A stretch of 64,000 nucleotides of DNA from Dugong dugon (lineage: Eukaryota > Chordata > Mammalia > Sirenia > Dugongidae). The stretch covers positions 94,423,601 through 94,487,600 of the forward strand of contig CM057472.1 of NCBI GenBank assembly GCA_030035585.1. Direction: 5' to 3'. Both the position numbers and the translations under genes were made by a program. Positions 22,040-33,856 of this stretch are shown piece by piece (the first letter of the stretch is position 1; each line of letters begins with the position of its first letter). The notes under the pieces were generated by a model. That model was given only the letters and a program-made list of their open reading frames with translations, was not told the origin of the DNA and did not search any database.

Positions 22040-22590
22040 AGAATAACCAAATTAAATTTTTCATCTCAAAGAATCTCATAGTTCATTGTAGAACTATCAT
22101 CTTATTTGGATCTATATTGATCTCCAGAGAAAATACGAACTTTAGACAAGAAAATAAAAGGTAGCTTTGAAGTAGAGGGCTTTTTTCTTTTTAATATTAT
22201 TTTATCACACAAATTGGAATACAGCCAAGATAGAAAAACTCACAAATCGAGTTTAACAGAAAGTGAAAAGCAAGAATACGTCTCAGCTAAATGTTTTATA
22301 GTAGGATAAGTTAAGGTATGTAATTAGTCAAAATAAGATCCCAGTATTTTCACAGTATTGCAAACACAGTACAATATTAATTTTCACTTTATATTTTATA
22401 TGCAAACAAATTGGGTTTGTCTTCAAAGAAAAGTGTTGCTTTCCTCACAAAAGCTGTCTTTGATAATAAGTAAGAATCCCATGGCAAAACTGAATCTTTC
22501 CACATGTGACAAATTTCAGAAGAATGAAGAAAAGAGAAATGTAGCATTCTATTTCGAATACATAATTTTACAGATGGAACTTCTTAAACT
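22040..22590. other. Unclassified AT-rich sequence
   Basis: The plus frame 22358-22651 lacks any recognisable domain. I regard it as a chance frame in AT-rich DNA. Confidence 0.4.
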
Positions 22591-22599
22591 AATTCTCAA

Positions 22600-22910
22600 A
22601 AATATAAGACCGTCACGAAAAGACAAATACTGTATGCTTCCATTTACATGAAATGTCTAGAGTAGGCAAGTGTATAGAAAACAAAGTTTGCTAGTGCTTC
22701 CCAGAGGCGGGCAGAAAGAAGAGAAAAGGGGTACTCACTGCTTCGAGAACACTGAGATTCTGTTAAGGGTGATGTGAGAAGCAGTTCCTGGTGATGGCGG
22801 AACAACCTGATAAACACAGTTAATGCCACTGAACTGAACATATGACGAATGATGGAATGGAAAACACTTTGTTACATACGTATTTACCATAATTTCAAAA
22901 ATTTTGAACG
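22600..22910 (+). repeat. L1 3' UTR remnant
   Basis: TATGCTTCCATTTACATGAA, then ATGTCTAGAGTAGGCAAGTG, then TAATGCCACTGAACTGAACA is the classic order of an L1 3' untranslated region (subfamily unassigned). Confidence 0.7.
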
Positions 22911-24210
22911 TCCAATTCTATCAATTTATATAAAAGCATGAATGGATGAAAAAAACAAATGTTTCTTTTGAAGAGAGCAGTTGGGATCCAAGACACTGAT
23001 ACAGTGTGGATAATGAAAGAATTTCTCTCTTTAATTCAATTAACGTTCCTAATCAAACATCTGAATTTGTCAATTGGCTATCATAGGAGAGAGCTATAAA
23101 TTCTGCTTCTTATCCAATTCTGATATACAAAATGTTACCATGTCTTTTATTTCTCTCTTTGCTACTAGGAGTTAGAAATCAACTGTGAAGCATACAAGTC
23201 CATTCTGGGAACTTTTTGCCCTACTAAAAATGTGGGATATATCTCACATATTTCTGTTTCAGAACAAACAAGAAAAATGAAAGAGTGCTGCCTCATCTTT
23301 CCCTTTATTCTCTTGCTACAATATGAAAACAAACAAACACAACTATATCTTTTTGGATGATGAAGTGGACATTCAGTAACAAACCTATAAAAGAATAGAA
23401 TGTGAAAAAATGTAAAAAACTCCTATAAAGCAATTCGTGTAGTGTGCACTTTAAAAATGAACTGACTGTGCTTGAAATGCCATTTCTTTCATATTTTACA
23501 AATGTTGTCTGCTTCTTTGAATTAATAGGCTGGGTATTAGTCCATCTTTAAGTGAGAACAAAATAGAGGTCACAGAAGGAAAGCCTTGCTTTCTGCTGAG
23601 CATCTTCGAACCCCCAATTTTGCCATAATAAGTTCTCAGATCAATTAGCTGTTGTTTCTTTTCCCAAAATGATCTGGTAGGGCTTATTAAGATGCATATG
23701 TAACGGGATAAAAATGAAAGAGATGAAAAATAAGACCAAGGGAAACTAAAATTGTGTTATTGTAGAAGGTAATTAGCATTTAACATAAATTTTATCTATT
23801 ATTGGTTGGATTTAAATTTGTCAATGCGATCAGCAGCTTCACGGGGGAATTTCTGATTGTAGTGATGCCCCAGAACCCCTCTGCCACACTGATTTTCACA
23901 GTATTTCTTGGCCAATGTATTTTCTTCCTTGTCCTGTGACATTCATAACAATCTTCAACACCACCTTCAGATTGACTGCAGTTTGACATATGAAATAGTC
24001 TTAGAAAAGGCTCTAGCCAGGAATTTTCACCACAGCATCACAGAAATTTAAAAGCCTATTGTTATACAAGTGCTGCTTATAACACTCTACTAAATCTCCT
24101 TAACACTGTCAGCAGAGTCCAGAAGGTAAATTCACACACAGCAATCCCAAATTGGCTTAGGGAGTACATTCTTATTATCTAGAATAAAAGTTGTATCATG
24201 AGATTCTGCA
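22911..24210. other. Repeat-poor AT-rich sequence
   Basis: No gene or secure repeat. The minus frame 23792-23989 has no domain. Confidence 0.4.
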
Positions 24211-24218
24211 AGAAGGAT

Positions 24219-24290
24219 CATCATTATCATCATCATCATTCATTCCACAAATATGTATTGAATACCTATTGTGTGTTATCAACATGAATC
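24219..24290. repeat. (ATC)n run and MIR/L2 3'-end fragment
   Basis: Short ATC repeats are followed by CATTCCACAAATATGTATTG and AATACCTATTGTGTG, the ATTCATTC-AACAAATATTTATTGAG-type end of old LINE/SINE elements. Confidence 0.55.
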
Positions 24291-24299
24291 ACAAGACCC

Positions 24300-25148
24300 T
24301 GCAATCTTTGCAACGTAATTGATGAATTTCAAAGATTGGTTTATGAGTGCTGCTCCTACTTGTTGGGTATCAGCGATGGTTAAGATGCCTTCCACAACAT
24401 TTCACCATGGGCTTTTCATTAGTGTTCTTGAGTCACCCCTGAATTGCTTAAGAAGTGATGGAGATGAGTCTTGTTATTGATGTTGCCGGAAAGTCTTGCT
24501 AAGAATGTGCAGTGTGCCTTCTCCCCAGAGGGATTTCACTCATTATCACAGGAGAAAGTCCTATCCGAGGTTCTCAAGCCATTCCTGACTAAAAAGAACT
24601 TTGTCAACAGATGTAGCTGAGGCTGTCAAGGCCTAGCTCATACCCCTGGGTCTTACCATACCAGTGCCTGCAGTGTTGATTTCCAACTTCCAGCGTCCAT
24701 GTGTCTTTGCGTGAGGCCTTTCTCTGGCCATTAGAGCCCACTTTGGGTGTGGAAGTGCTGGGAATGAAAGCCCCTGAAAGCAGCCCTCAGCCAATGGCTG
24801 ACAGAAATTGGTACAGAATGCTGCACCTCCCACATCCAGCTGGTGGGCCGGCTCAGAGCCACACTTGCTCCTACAGAAAGAAGCTCCTTATGACTAACTT
24901 GCCGCTTCTCCAGTGGGAACTTGCTTTATCACATACATTTTCTTGGCTTTCGTTTGGCTTTCCCTTGCCTGTTCCACTTCCCCATTTCAGTATCAATATT
25001 TCCAGAGACAACATCCCAAATAAGCAACTTGCGCTTGAATCTTTTGATCCCTTGTGAATCCACGCTAAGACAACAGATTTCACAAAACGTGTTCTAATAG
25101 CTAAGAGTAGGTAGCATTCTTCTTCAATCTACCTATAGGGGAAAAAAA
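24300..25148. other. Unclassified sequence of higher GC
   Basis: Two overlapping frames at 24633-25083 are antisense to each other, lack recognisable domains and have no splice context. I see no supported gene. Confidence 0.4.
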
Positions 25149-25149
25149 G

Positions 25150-25343
25150 TTACCTTCAGGTCAACACCGACTCTTGGTAACCTATGTGTGTCAGAGTAAA
25201 CTGTGCTCCACAGGGTTTTCAATGGCTGATTTTTCGGAAGTAGCTCGCTAGGCCTTTCTTCCAAGGTACATCTGCGTGGACTCGAACCTACAGCCTTTCA
25301 GTTAGCAGACGAGGGAGTTAACTGTTTGCACCACTTGGACTCT
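25150..25343 (-). mobile_element. AfroSINE, GTCCCTGGG-related subtype
   Basis: On plus: CTCCACAGGGTTTTCAATGG, then GATTTTTCGGAAGTAGCTCG, then TTTCAGTTAGCAGACGAGGG. The head is decayed (GAGTCCAAGTGGTGCAAACA on minus). Confidence 0.9.
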
Positions 25344-25850
25344 GTCAAGCAGGTAGTAACTTTCAAATCAGGAATGATGAATGCATTTGAATGTGTTGAA
25401 GACATTTGTATTACCATTTTGCTTGGCCTTAAGGTATTTTATGTGTTCTTACAAACAGAATCAGAAGGGAAGAGAATGCTGAGGGACTAGTGGCTTACAC
25501 ATCATGAACAATAAGAGAAATTACTGAGCATTGGCAAGGGAAATTCTTGCCGTTTTCATAAGGCATGGCATTCCACAACACCTCCTAACTGGGTACTTTA
25601 TTTCTGATTAAATTTTTTATTGATTTTTTTTAATTCCATGCCCATTTGGAGATTGTTTTTCCTAATTAAGAGGATATATCCTTAACTAAGAAAGTAGGTA
25701 TATAGTCCTGAAGTCCTTTTGTCTGAAGTCAAGCTCCAGGATATGTGTATATCAGTTTATTCATCAAAATTTCACAAGATGAGCATTGGTTTTTGGCTAG
25801 GCATATTTCTGCTTACTGGATAAATCTTGCTACGAGGATCATGTGATGAG
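25344..25850. other. Repeat-poor sequence
   Basis: No gene or recognisable element. Confidence 0.4.
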
Positions 25851-25872
25851 ACACACACACACACACATACAC
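25851..25872. repeat. (AC)n microsatellite
   Basis: A short interrupted AC run. Confidence 0.9.
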
Positions 25873-26009
25873 CCCAGAAAAAAAGAAATAGAGATGCTAA
25901 ACTCAAAGTATAAGTAGAAGGTAAGATGCAGCCAAAAGGAGAAACTGACCAATCCTTGCTGTGTAAATAAATGATTTCACAGAGGAGGCCATACTATGCT
26001 TATCCTGGG

Positions 26010-26260
26010 GGAAATGGAGCTGTTCCTTGGGTGGAGCTAAGCCTAGAGGGCATCCCAGGCAGAGGGAAAGTACAAGCAAAGGAACACAGATAGAAAATAG
26101 TCAATTGCATTTACGAACCAGACACTATCAGAACTCAAGTAAACATGGAATGGAAATGTTTGGCAGAAAGCAAGAGTGGAGAAGTTGGCAAGAGAGCTAT
26201 GTAGCTCAGAGTTTATCCTGTAAGCAGTGGGAATATTTGGGGGGGGGGGGGGCATTAATA
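26010..26260 (+). repeat. L2 LINE fragment with poly(G) run
   Basis: CATCCCAGGCAGAGGGAAAG, then CAAGCAAAGGAACACAGA, is the L2 wording (CATTCCAGGCAGAGGGAACA, GCAAAGGC). A pure run of 14 G lies at 26239-26252. Confidence 0.6.
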
Positions 26261-26305
26261 GGAGAATAACAACATCATATCTGCTATTTAGAAGATTGTC
26301 TTAAA

Positions 26306-26490
26306 GACCAACCCATTGCTATCCAGTCAATTCCAATTCATCGTGACCCAGTAGGACAGAGTGGAACCATCCATAAGATTTCTAAGGCTGTAATATTTAT
26401 GGGAGCAGACTGCCACATCTTTCTTCCATGGAGCTGCTGGTGGGTTAGCTTAGCAGTCGAGCACTTAACCACTGCGCCAAAACACTGAGG
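26306..26490 (-). mobile_element. AfroSINE
   Basis: On plus: CCCATTGCTATCCAGTCAAT, GACAGAGTGGAACCATCCAT, TTATGGGAGCAGACTGCCAC and CACTTAACCACTGCGCCA. This is the subtype with the additional GCTGTAATATTTATGG block. The first head bases are decayed. Confidence 0.88.
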
Positions 26491-26955
26491 GAAAACTAAA
26501 GAGGAAAAAAAGTGCTATAATTGATCCGTTGCAGGCGTGAGGGGTGGGGAATAGAAGCTCATCAGCCACATACACACCATCCTCTACAGACCCGCAAGGT
26601 GCTGTCATAAATATTTCCATTATTACTTAAAAGTGAAGGCGGGAGGTGAGTGATGGCAACAGGAAGGAACAGTGCATTCACAGAAGAAGAGAAGGAATTA
26701 GTTGTGTTCTTGTCAGATATACTCCAGCCTGGCAAACATTCATCTCAGTGGTTCCTTTTTTATCTCATTATCCCTTGCTTACAATTCTGCAGCATCCCAC
26801 CTCCATCCCTAACTCAGAAACACATTTAAAAAAAAAAACCTTTTTGATCTCTATAAAAATATGCTCCTATAGGAAAATGGGGACTTTAAGCTGAAATCCT
26901 ATTAGACATATAAGGATGACCATGTTATTTTCACAAGGTGCTGTTAGCTTTAGGG
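26491..26955. other. Unclassified sequence
   Basis: No gene or clear repeat. Confidence 0.4.
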
Positions 26956-26958
26956 GCT

Positions 26959-26969
26959 TGTGTGTGTGT

Positions 26970-27005
<36 letters not shown>

Positions 27006-27010
27006 TGTGT
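26959..27010. repeat. (TG)n microsatellite
   Basis: About 50 bp of nearly pure TG. Translation of its complement gives the artificial His/Thr run seen in the antisense frame. Confidence 0.95.
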
Positions 27011-28888
27011 ATTTAAGCACTATGTGAAACACTTCAGCAAACTGGCTTTTGCAACCACTTGTAAGCCCACTGCCTCCACTGTGATTGGACCTGGGGAATA
27101 AAAGGAAAACTTTAAATTCCCGAGCTCTGCATCTGTCACTAGTAATTTTAAACAACATAAATGGCATTAGAATGTGTATTATGCTTTCAATCTGGTTTAA
27201 CATCAGAAATGCTTCCTATATAAACTGCCACGTAGTCCAATGATCAGCAATTATAGTAAATCAGATTCAGAAACAAACTATTTTCCCTTTTCCAGCAAAA
27301 GAAAATGACTTCCCCACCCTGAACATCAAAAACGTCCACGATGACCTGCCTGAAATAATGTCATTGCAAGCGTATGGCCCTCACCAGGAAACACAAGAAA
27401 TTAATTTTAGCCTATAGCATAGCTTCAGGATAAAACTATCAAGGAAGTAAAAATAGTTTTTCAGTGGCTGTAAAAAAAGAATATGGAAGAGATATTTACA
27501 CCCAGCGTCTATTTCTCCTTATCCTTCATCATCTTGCTTACTGCCAGTTTAATCGTCAACTTGTCTCTTTAGTTTCATACCTTTCCCAAATGTGTTTTCT
27601 CCCCTCTACCTTATCTCTTCAAAGCCATCAGTCACACCCGCAGATTCGTAATGAACTTGCTCTCTGCCTAGCCAAAAGAAAAGGAGACAAAAAAGTGACA
27701 TCATTTTCAAAAGGGGGGGAGATCGGCACTCTAATCTCAGTGAGATAGAACAAAGGAAATGTCTGGCAGGACCAAAAGGGAAAAGTATGGGGACGGGGCA
27801 CACTCTTTCTTTCCTCATCCATGCTTTGTTCACCACGCTTTAGAAATTTGGAATCCATTTGTTTTCCATTCTCATCGTATCCTGGGGGCCGTGCAAGGTC
27901 TTGTCTGGACGTAATTACTAGAAAAAAAAGCGTGACATTCTCTTTCGCGCCCCTTTTGGGAGTTTGGTGGGATGGGGTGAGGGTGGAACGTTTAAAGGCT
28001 TATTACAGAGTGTTTAGACGTGTGCAACATTTTAAAATTCTAATGCAAACTAGCTAGCTCGGGAATCCGGGCAGGCAGGTATGTCCTAGCTGTATCCAAA
28101 CTCAAACTAAAATAAGAAAGGGCAGATAGCTGTGGAAGGAAGAAGGAAGGAGCATTTAAAAAAAAATCACTGAAGATCTCACTGGACTAAATTATAGACG
28201 TATGAGGAAAAGGTAATGTGGAAATCAACATTGAAGGCTCAGAGGCTGAGGCATTAAAACAGCTGCTTACAATAACTTGGGATATGTAATCAGAATTACT
28301 GTATAAAAAACATAATCCCCTAAAATAATCAAGCTAAAAAGAAAGATGAGTTTGCTCCAGTTACCTTGCTTTGAGTCACTTAGGGACCACGTGCAGGAGA
28401 TTATCAAACTTGTACCATTCACCAGAGAAATGTGATGAATCACCCTTTATAAAATGAGCGGAGCAAATGCTTTCTTTTTAAAGTGAAGCTGGTGTAAAAT
28501 GAGACATGTACGGTGGGCATGTGCCTCCCAGGCCACAAGCTCAGATGTGTCAAGAATGGAGCTTTATTTTTCTATGATTCAATTTATATCTGGAAATTTT
28601 TAACTTCTCCTGTTATCAAGAATCCTAATCATAAATCAATTCTTGGTAAACTCAGTCCGCTCCAGATTTTGCCCTAGCTTCTCCCTCTTTGTGCTGATCC
28701 ACATTCCATGGATTTTGCATAGCGTCTAGAGCCTGTCCCCAGTCCTACTGGTATAATCCAGCATCTATTAAGGTATATTTCACTCTGTGTGGTTTCAAGT
28801 TTCAGTGTCACTCCTACCCCAGTGAGCATCTATTTCCCTACGACATCTCTGGTGGTCAGCACAGAGGTTGTTCTGTGTAACTGGCATA
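27011..28888. other. Repeat-poor tract of about 1.9 kb
   Basis: No coding support: frames at 27464-27858 overlap each other on both strands without domains. No SINE, RTE or LTR is present. It is one of the longest element-free tracts in the window. Confidence 0.4.
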
Positions 28889-28890
28889 AA

Positions 28891-29077
28891 TCAGTTGCCA
28901 TCAACTCTATTCTGGCTCATGGCAATGCCATGTGTGTCAAAGTAGAACTGTGCTCCATAGGGTTTTCGGTGGCAGAGTTTTCAGAAGTAGATAAGCAGGG
29001 CTTTCTTCTGAGGTACCTCTGGGTGGACTTTCAGTTAGCAACAAGAGCCTTAACTATTTGCACCACCCAGGGACTCC
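28891..29077 (-). mobile_element. AfroSINE, GTCCCTGGG-headed subtype
   Basis: On minus the head is GAGTCCCTGGGTGGTGCAAA. On plus the block CTCCATAGGGTTTTCGGTGG is present. A deletion removes part of the TTAGCAGCC region. Confidence 0.92.
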
Positions 29078-29079
29078 AG

Positions 29080-29760
29080 TGTTCCTGTCAAAACTACTGT
29101 GAAGAATCTTCAGTTCTCTTGGCTATTTCTTAGCAACTTTCACATCCCTTAGCATGTTAGGAAAAGGCAAGAAACTTCTAGATAGTTACCTGATCCACTT
29201 TGTGGTGAATGGGAACTTGAGATCCATTATAGAACTCTTTGTCTGGATTTAACCGGCCACACTATCTACTACACTGCTACCTCATCATGCTGGCCTGGTA
29301 GGAGCTGTGGGAAGTGGAATCTGAGAGGCTTTTGGATTCTCAGGCACCATCCCAGGCACTGGTCCTCAGATGTTCTGTTAGCTCTAGGTCTACAGTATCT
29401 TGGGGTGTGGTACAAGGAAGGAATATGTAGTGGGGTCCAGAGCCCTTTCTCAGATATCCTCACGACCACCTAAATCCACGGCTCTCCTCACTAACTCTTC
29501 TCCTTTCTCCTAAACCAGAAGATTTTATCTCCTCTGTGACTGGAAAAAAAAAGTTTATTTCCAATATATCACTTAAAGCCCAAGTCAGTCATGCCTATGA
29601 TTTTTTATACTAAAAAATTTCAGACTTTCAAACACAAACAAAAATTCCCTTCTCTTGAATTATTGTCTCCACAGCACATTTTAAAAGTTTATTTTGAAAA
29701 TCAAAAAAGCTGAGTTTTGATGTTTTGTTTTCTTTTGATAACTCTGCTGAACATAACAAA
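29080..29760. other. Unclassified sequence
   Basis: No supported gene or repeat. Confidence 0.4.
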
Positions 29761-29763
29761 AAC

Positions 29764-29917
29764 AAAAAATCTTGCCTTCAAGTCGGTTCCAACTCACAGA
29801 GACCCCATAGAACAGAGCAGGACTGCCCTATAGGGTTTCCAAGGTGGCCGGTGGATTCCAACTGCTGACCTTTTGGTTAGCAGCTATAATTCTTAACCAC
29901 TGTGCCATGAGGGCACT
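29764..29917 (-). mobile_element. AfroSINE
   Basis: On plus: CTTCAAGTCGGTTCCAACTC, GCCCTATAGGGTTTCCAAGG, GACCTTTTGGTTAGCAGCTA and CCACTGTGCCATGAGGGCAC. An AAC-rich 3' tail lies at the left. Confidence 0.92.
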
Positions 29918-29919
29918 GA

Positions 29920-30659
29920 TGAATGTAGATACTCCAGATTAAAGGGTAGTAGGAAATTTCAAGAAAATATCATAACGTGATGTTTCAAAATACTATCATA
30001 CGTTTCTTCCCCTATGAATCTTTGTCTATGGAAAAGAACATGTGATTCTTGCCTTCTTATCTTGCCCTCCTCCAAGAAAGATGGAACTGAGTACTTTTAT
30101 TTAATCCGCTTCTCCAGAACAATAAATTCCACATAGGGCAAAGTAGAGGATATATCCAGAGCAGAGTACTCTATACTGAGGTCCTTCAAAATAGTATAGG
30201 TAAATCCACATGATGGGCTCAGAATACATAATTAGAGAATCCAAACGTTTTCGGAATAACATCTATGGACAGGTGCCACTGTAGGAAGGGCATGTCCAGG
30301 TGGAGCCCAATTGAAGTTCTCAGAACCTCTCAGGGATTTGTGCTAAGAGATACCAAAGTTAAACTGTACTTGGTAGTATAGACTATTGAGTTAAAAAAAA
30401 CCATGTGGAATTACGTTAGCCCATCATACTGGGTTATAGCATGAGTACATAGAAGACCACAGGGACACAGTTGGGGTTGAAAGGAGGAGTGAAGAGAGAG
30501 AGAGAAAAGGAAAGAAAATTATCAGAGCCACAGAAATCATGACAGAAAAATGGAGGTGAGAGGCACTGTGATGACGAACCACATTATTTGAAATTGCAAC
30601 TTCTGCATCTCCTGCCTCCCTCCCTTTATTTTTCTCCATAGAATTTCTCAGTAACCAAT
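29920..30659. other. Unclassified sequence
   Basis: No supported gene. A short GA-rich tract lies near 30490-30515. Confidence 0.4.
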
Positions 30660-30668
30660 ATGCTATAT

Positions 30669-30825
30669 GGGGCCCTGGTGGCACAGTGGTTAAAAGCTTG
30701 GCTATTAACCAAAATGTTGGCAGTTTAAATCCACCAGTTTCTCTTTGGAAACCCTATGGGGCAATTCTACTCTGTCATACAGAGTCGCCATGAGTTAGAA
30801 TCTACTCAACAGCAACTGGTTTAAC
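30669..30825 (+). mobile_element. AfroSINE with 9 bp target duplication
   Basis: The head is GGGGCCCTGGTGGCACAGTGG. The flanks ATGCTATAT lie at 30660-30668 and 30826-30834. It is full length. Confidence 0.94.
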
Positions 30826-30865
30826 ATGCTATATATTTTATATGTTTACTTGCATACTGTCTGTT

Positions 30866-30886
30866 TACACACACACACACACACAC
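30866..30886. repeat. (AC)n microsatellite
   Basis: About 20 bp of AC repeat. Confidence 0.9.
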
Positions 30887-30949
30887 GTGGTGTGCATGTG
30901 CATGCCCCAAATTACAAGATCCAAAAGAGAAGTGATTTTTGCATGTTTT

Positions 30950-31085
30950 GCCACTGGTGGATCCCCAGCTCTTAGAGTAATAATAAGGACTCAATAAATA
31001 TTTGTTGATGGAGAAAAGGAAGGAAGACAGCAAGGAAGGATGAAAGGAAAACCTGGGGGAGGAAAGGAAGGACAGCAAGGGGAAG
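30950..31085 (+). repeat. L2 3' end followed by GGAA-rich tract
   Basis: CCCCAGCTCTTAGAGTAATA, then ACTCAATAAATATTTGTTGA, is the L2 3' terminus. Its tail runs into an interrupted GGAA-rich repeat. Confidence 0.65.
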
Positions 31086-31089
31086 TGGA

Positions 31090-31530
31090 CACTTTTTTAT
31101 TTTAATTCTAACAGACCCAAGAAGCCTGACTGTACTTCCTCTTCTTGGATTCTATGATATCCCCCCTTTTGTCGACTTGAGCTAGTTTGAAAGTGCTTCT
31201 CTTCTTGTCACCAAATGAAACTTGACAACAACAGGTATAATGAGTGGATGTGTAATGCCCCCTTCTTTGTATCAGGCAATTAGTGTAGCAGACAATCTCC
31301 TCTTTAAATCACCTTTAAACCTAGTATAAGAACTGATCACAGCAGGAGCTGTGGGTTTGTTGGAGAAGCATGACCAAGGTTGCTGACTAAAGTCAAAAGG
31401 AAGATAGTTTAAAAAAAAACAAAAAACAAAGGTACAAGATAAAACACATCCACAAGGACAGGCGTGGAATAGCTGGGGGCTGAAGAAGCAACTTCCGCAT
31501 CCACTGTCGTGCATTAAGGACAGTATATGA
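31090..31530. other. Unclassified sequence
   Basis: No supported gene or repeat. Confidence 0.35.
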
Positions 31531-31534
31531 TTCA

Positions 31535-31720
31535 GCAGCGGTTTCCAAACCTAATGAACATGTTGCTGGGGTGCTTGTTAAAAGTGGGATTTCCAAAGCC
31601 CAACTCCTCCAAATCCAGATTCTATAGCTGTGGATTAGGGACCAGGAATATGAATTATTGATTAACACACCAGATAGTACTCATGCAAGTGACCCCCTAA
31701 ATACACTTTAAGAATAAAAA
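31535..31720 (+). repeat. MER5-like hAT-Charlie fossil
   Basis: AGCGGTTTCCAAACCTAATG, then GTGCTTGTTAAAAGTGGGAT, then AATATGAATTATTGATTAAC resembles MER5 (CAGTGGTTCTCAAAC, CTTGTTAGAAATGC). It is an old non-autonomous DNA transposon. Confidence 0.6.
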
Positions 31721-32345
31721 TGGTCTAACCTTATTTGCGGCCCTTAGAATGCCCTGCTTTCAAAAATTTAACAATGGACTCTCATTTCTGATTTCTGTCT
31801 GCTTCACAGATGGAAATGACTTCAGTAATTCAGTAATTAACAATATAAGGTAAGAGTGGGTGAGATGAAAAAATGGGATTTATTTAAAATTAACTAGGCT
31901 CTACGTTAAATTTCCTTGCATAGAAAGTGCTACTTTATAGCTGCATTGGCAAAAACATAATCAAATTATTTACCTACTGGTCAATGCCTGGGATATCAAA
32001 TTAGGTAATAATGCCTTGAGTCACATTCCTTTCTACCAGTATTCCCACTAATTATAGTATTTTACTGTCTTAACCTCTATCTCCAATTAGAGCTTTGGTA
32101 TATTTTCTTACGATAACTAGCCTCATGCTCTCAGTGTTTGAATGCCTTCTTTGTGGTAAGTTAGACTCTGTGAAAGATTCCTGGGCACTCTTGAGGGCAG
32201 GACTGTGTGGTCATGAATGTAAGATAAATTCTGGGCCTTGATAGCCACTTTGCTTCAGGGCCCACAGAACAGGTCATAACTTTGAGAGCTGGAAATCCAT
32301 TAGGACCAAGGTAAACCTTTATAAATCCATCAAATACCCCCTCCC
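31721..32345. other. Unclassified sequence
   Basis: No supported gene. The minus frame over 32161-32565 runs across the boundary into antisense RTE and is not coding. Confidence 0.4.
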
Positions 32346-32348
32346 CCC

Positions 32349-32830
32349 ACCATAAGTCTGTCAGTCTGTCATACTGTGGTGGCTTGGTTGCGATTTTCAA
32401 TCGCCTCTTACGTACGTGAAAGCCAGACAATGAATAAGGCAGACTGAAGAACTGACTCCTTTGAATTATGATGTTGGAGAAGAACATTGAATATATCATG
32501 GACTTCCAAAAGAATGAACAAATCTGTCTTGGAAGAAGTACAGGCGGAATGCTCCTTGGAAGCAAGGATGGTGAGAGTTCGTCTCAAGTACTTTGGACAT
32601 GTTATCAGGAGGGACAAGTTCCTGGAGAGGGACATCATGCTTGGTAGAGCAGAAAGTCAGTGAAAAAGAGGAAGACCCTCAGTGAGATGGATTGACACAG
32701 TGGCTGCAAGCATAATAAGAATTGTGAGGAAGGCACAGGTCCGGGTAGTGTTTCATTCAGTTGTACGTAGGGTACAAAGGGTCGCTGTGGTCGGAACTGA
32801 CTCGATAACACCTAGCAACAACAACAATAA
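32349..32830 (+). mobile_element. Internally deleted RTE LINE (5' tip joined to 3' part)
   Basis: The left 40 bp (ACCATAAGTCTGTCAGTCTG, then ATACTGTGGTGGCTTG) match my recollection of the start of the elephant RTE. At about 32390 the sequence jumps to TTTCAATCGCCTCTTACG, the C-terminal coding region, and continues to the 3' tail TGACTCGATAACACCTAGC. This implies loss of nearly the whole body while both ends remain. Confidence 0.7.
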
Positions 32831-33599
32831 ACTCCCCTAAATTTGATGGCTTAATCTAAGATTAAAATGTGTAGGGTAATGTACATTCCTGATTAGGTTA
32901 CATTCTCAATCCCTGTCCTTGGACACACTCAAATCGTACATCTCCCTAGCTCTCTTATTCCCACTTCACTTTATTAAAATAAGACCTGCTGGGAGGGAAG
33001 GGTTAAGTTTGTCTTCAGAAGGTTCTGTATGACTCTAAGGAGGTTGTTGCTCATAGCTACCCACCTTCTTATGAAATGTAGTGCATTAGGCTTTTAGACA
33101 GAGTTATATAGAGTGAGATTCAAATAAAGACGTACCTCCCACTCATAGATTTGGAAAATATATAGCCTTTTGCAAAATGTACAGTTGAGAATTCAAAGAC
33201 TCAGGAATAGTTTTGTGTTCCTAAAACACAGTATCTCATGAAGGAACTGCAGAAGATGGAAGATTCAGTTGAAGCCAAGCCATAAAAATTGAAGACTAAC
33301 TCTGAATTCATTTTCATTTTGTGATTTGTTTTATTATCTCAGGATTTATAGAAAGCCATTCTACCTCATGCACAAATAATTTTTAGTTTTATTCTTTTCT
33401 TTCCCCTACCTCTGTTTTAAACTTTCAATGATAGGTGGTCTTGGAAAGTGCTGAATTAAGACTTGGCAAAGTAAAACCTCTATATTGTGGCTGGTCCTAG
33501 AGTTCTAACACTCCCCAAAACAAATGCTTCATGTTTCTTAAGAGATCTAAGACCAAAGTAATAGCAACACCCACTTACAAACACACAAGTACACATGCA
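32831..33599. other. Unclassified sequence
   Basis: No supported gene or clear repeat. Confidence 0.4.
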
Positions 33600-33656
33600 T
33601 GCACACACACAATGATGCAGCACACACACACACACACACACACTCTCTCTCTCTAC
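33600..33656. repeat. Compound (CA)n(CT)n microsatellite
   Basis: An interrupted CA tract passes directly into CTCTCTCTCTCT. The antisense Cys/Val frames over it are artefacts. Confidence 0.95.
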
Positions 33657-33856
33657 TGCCCTTTTGCACATTAACATGATTTATTTTGGTAAAGCATTGC
33701 TTCTGTACATCAACAAATTCTTCCTTATAGCACAATGTCCATACATCCTAGAAGGACACAAAACCAAGGTAGCATTCATTTTACAAAAAAAGGATAGGAC
33801 TTATCTGTTCAGCTTTAATAGCACTCAATAACGGGTTTGCCATTGTAATATATTAG

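Noticed and set aside
24633-25083. Overlapping frames as a coding exon
   Set aside because: Sense and antisense frames of similar length cover the same DNA and neither has a domain or clear splice context.
26931-27203. A protein with a His/Thr repeat
   Set aside because: The run is translation of the (TG)n microsatellite on the opposite strand.
27880-28060. A CpG island or promoter
   Set aside because: There are a few CpG dinucleotides only; density and length are far below an island, and no transcript features follow.
32161-32565. A 134-codon minus frame
   Set aside because: It is antisense to the RTE C-terminal coding region and crosses an element boundary.
33480-33735. Cys/Val-rich small proteins
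   Set aside because: They are translation of the (CA)n(CT)n microsatellite.
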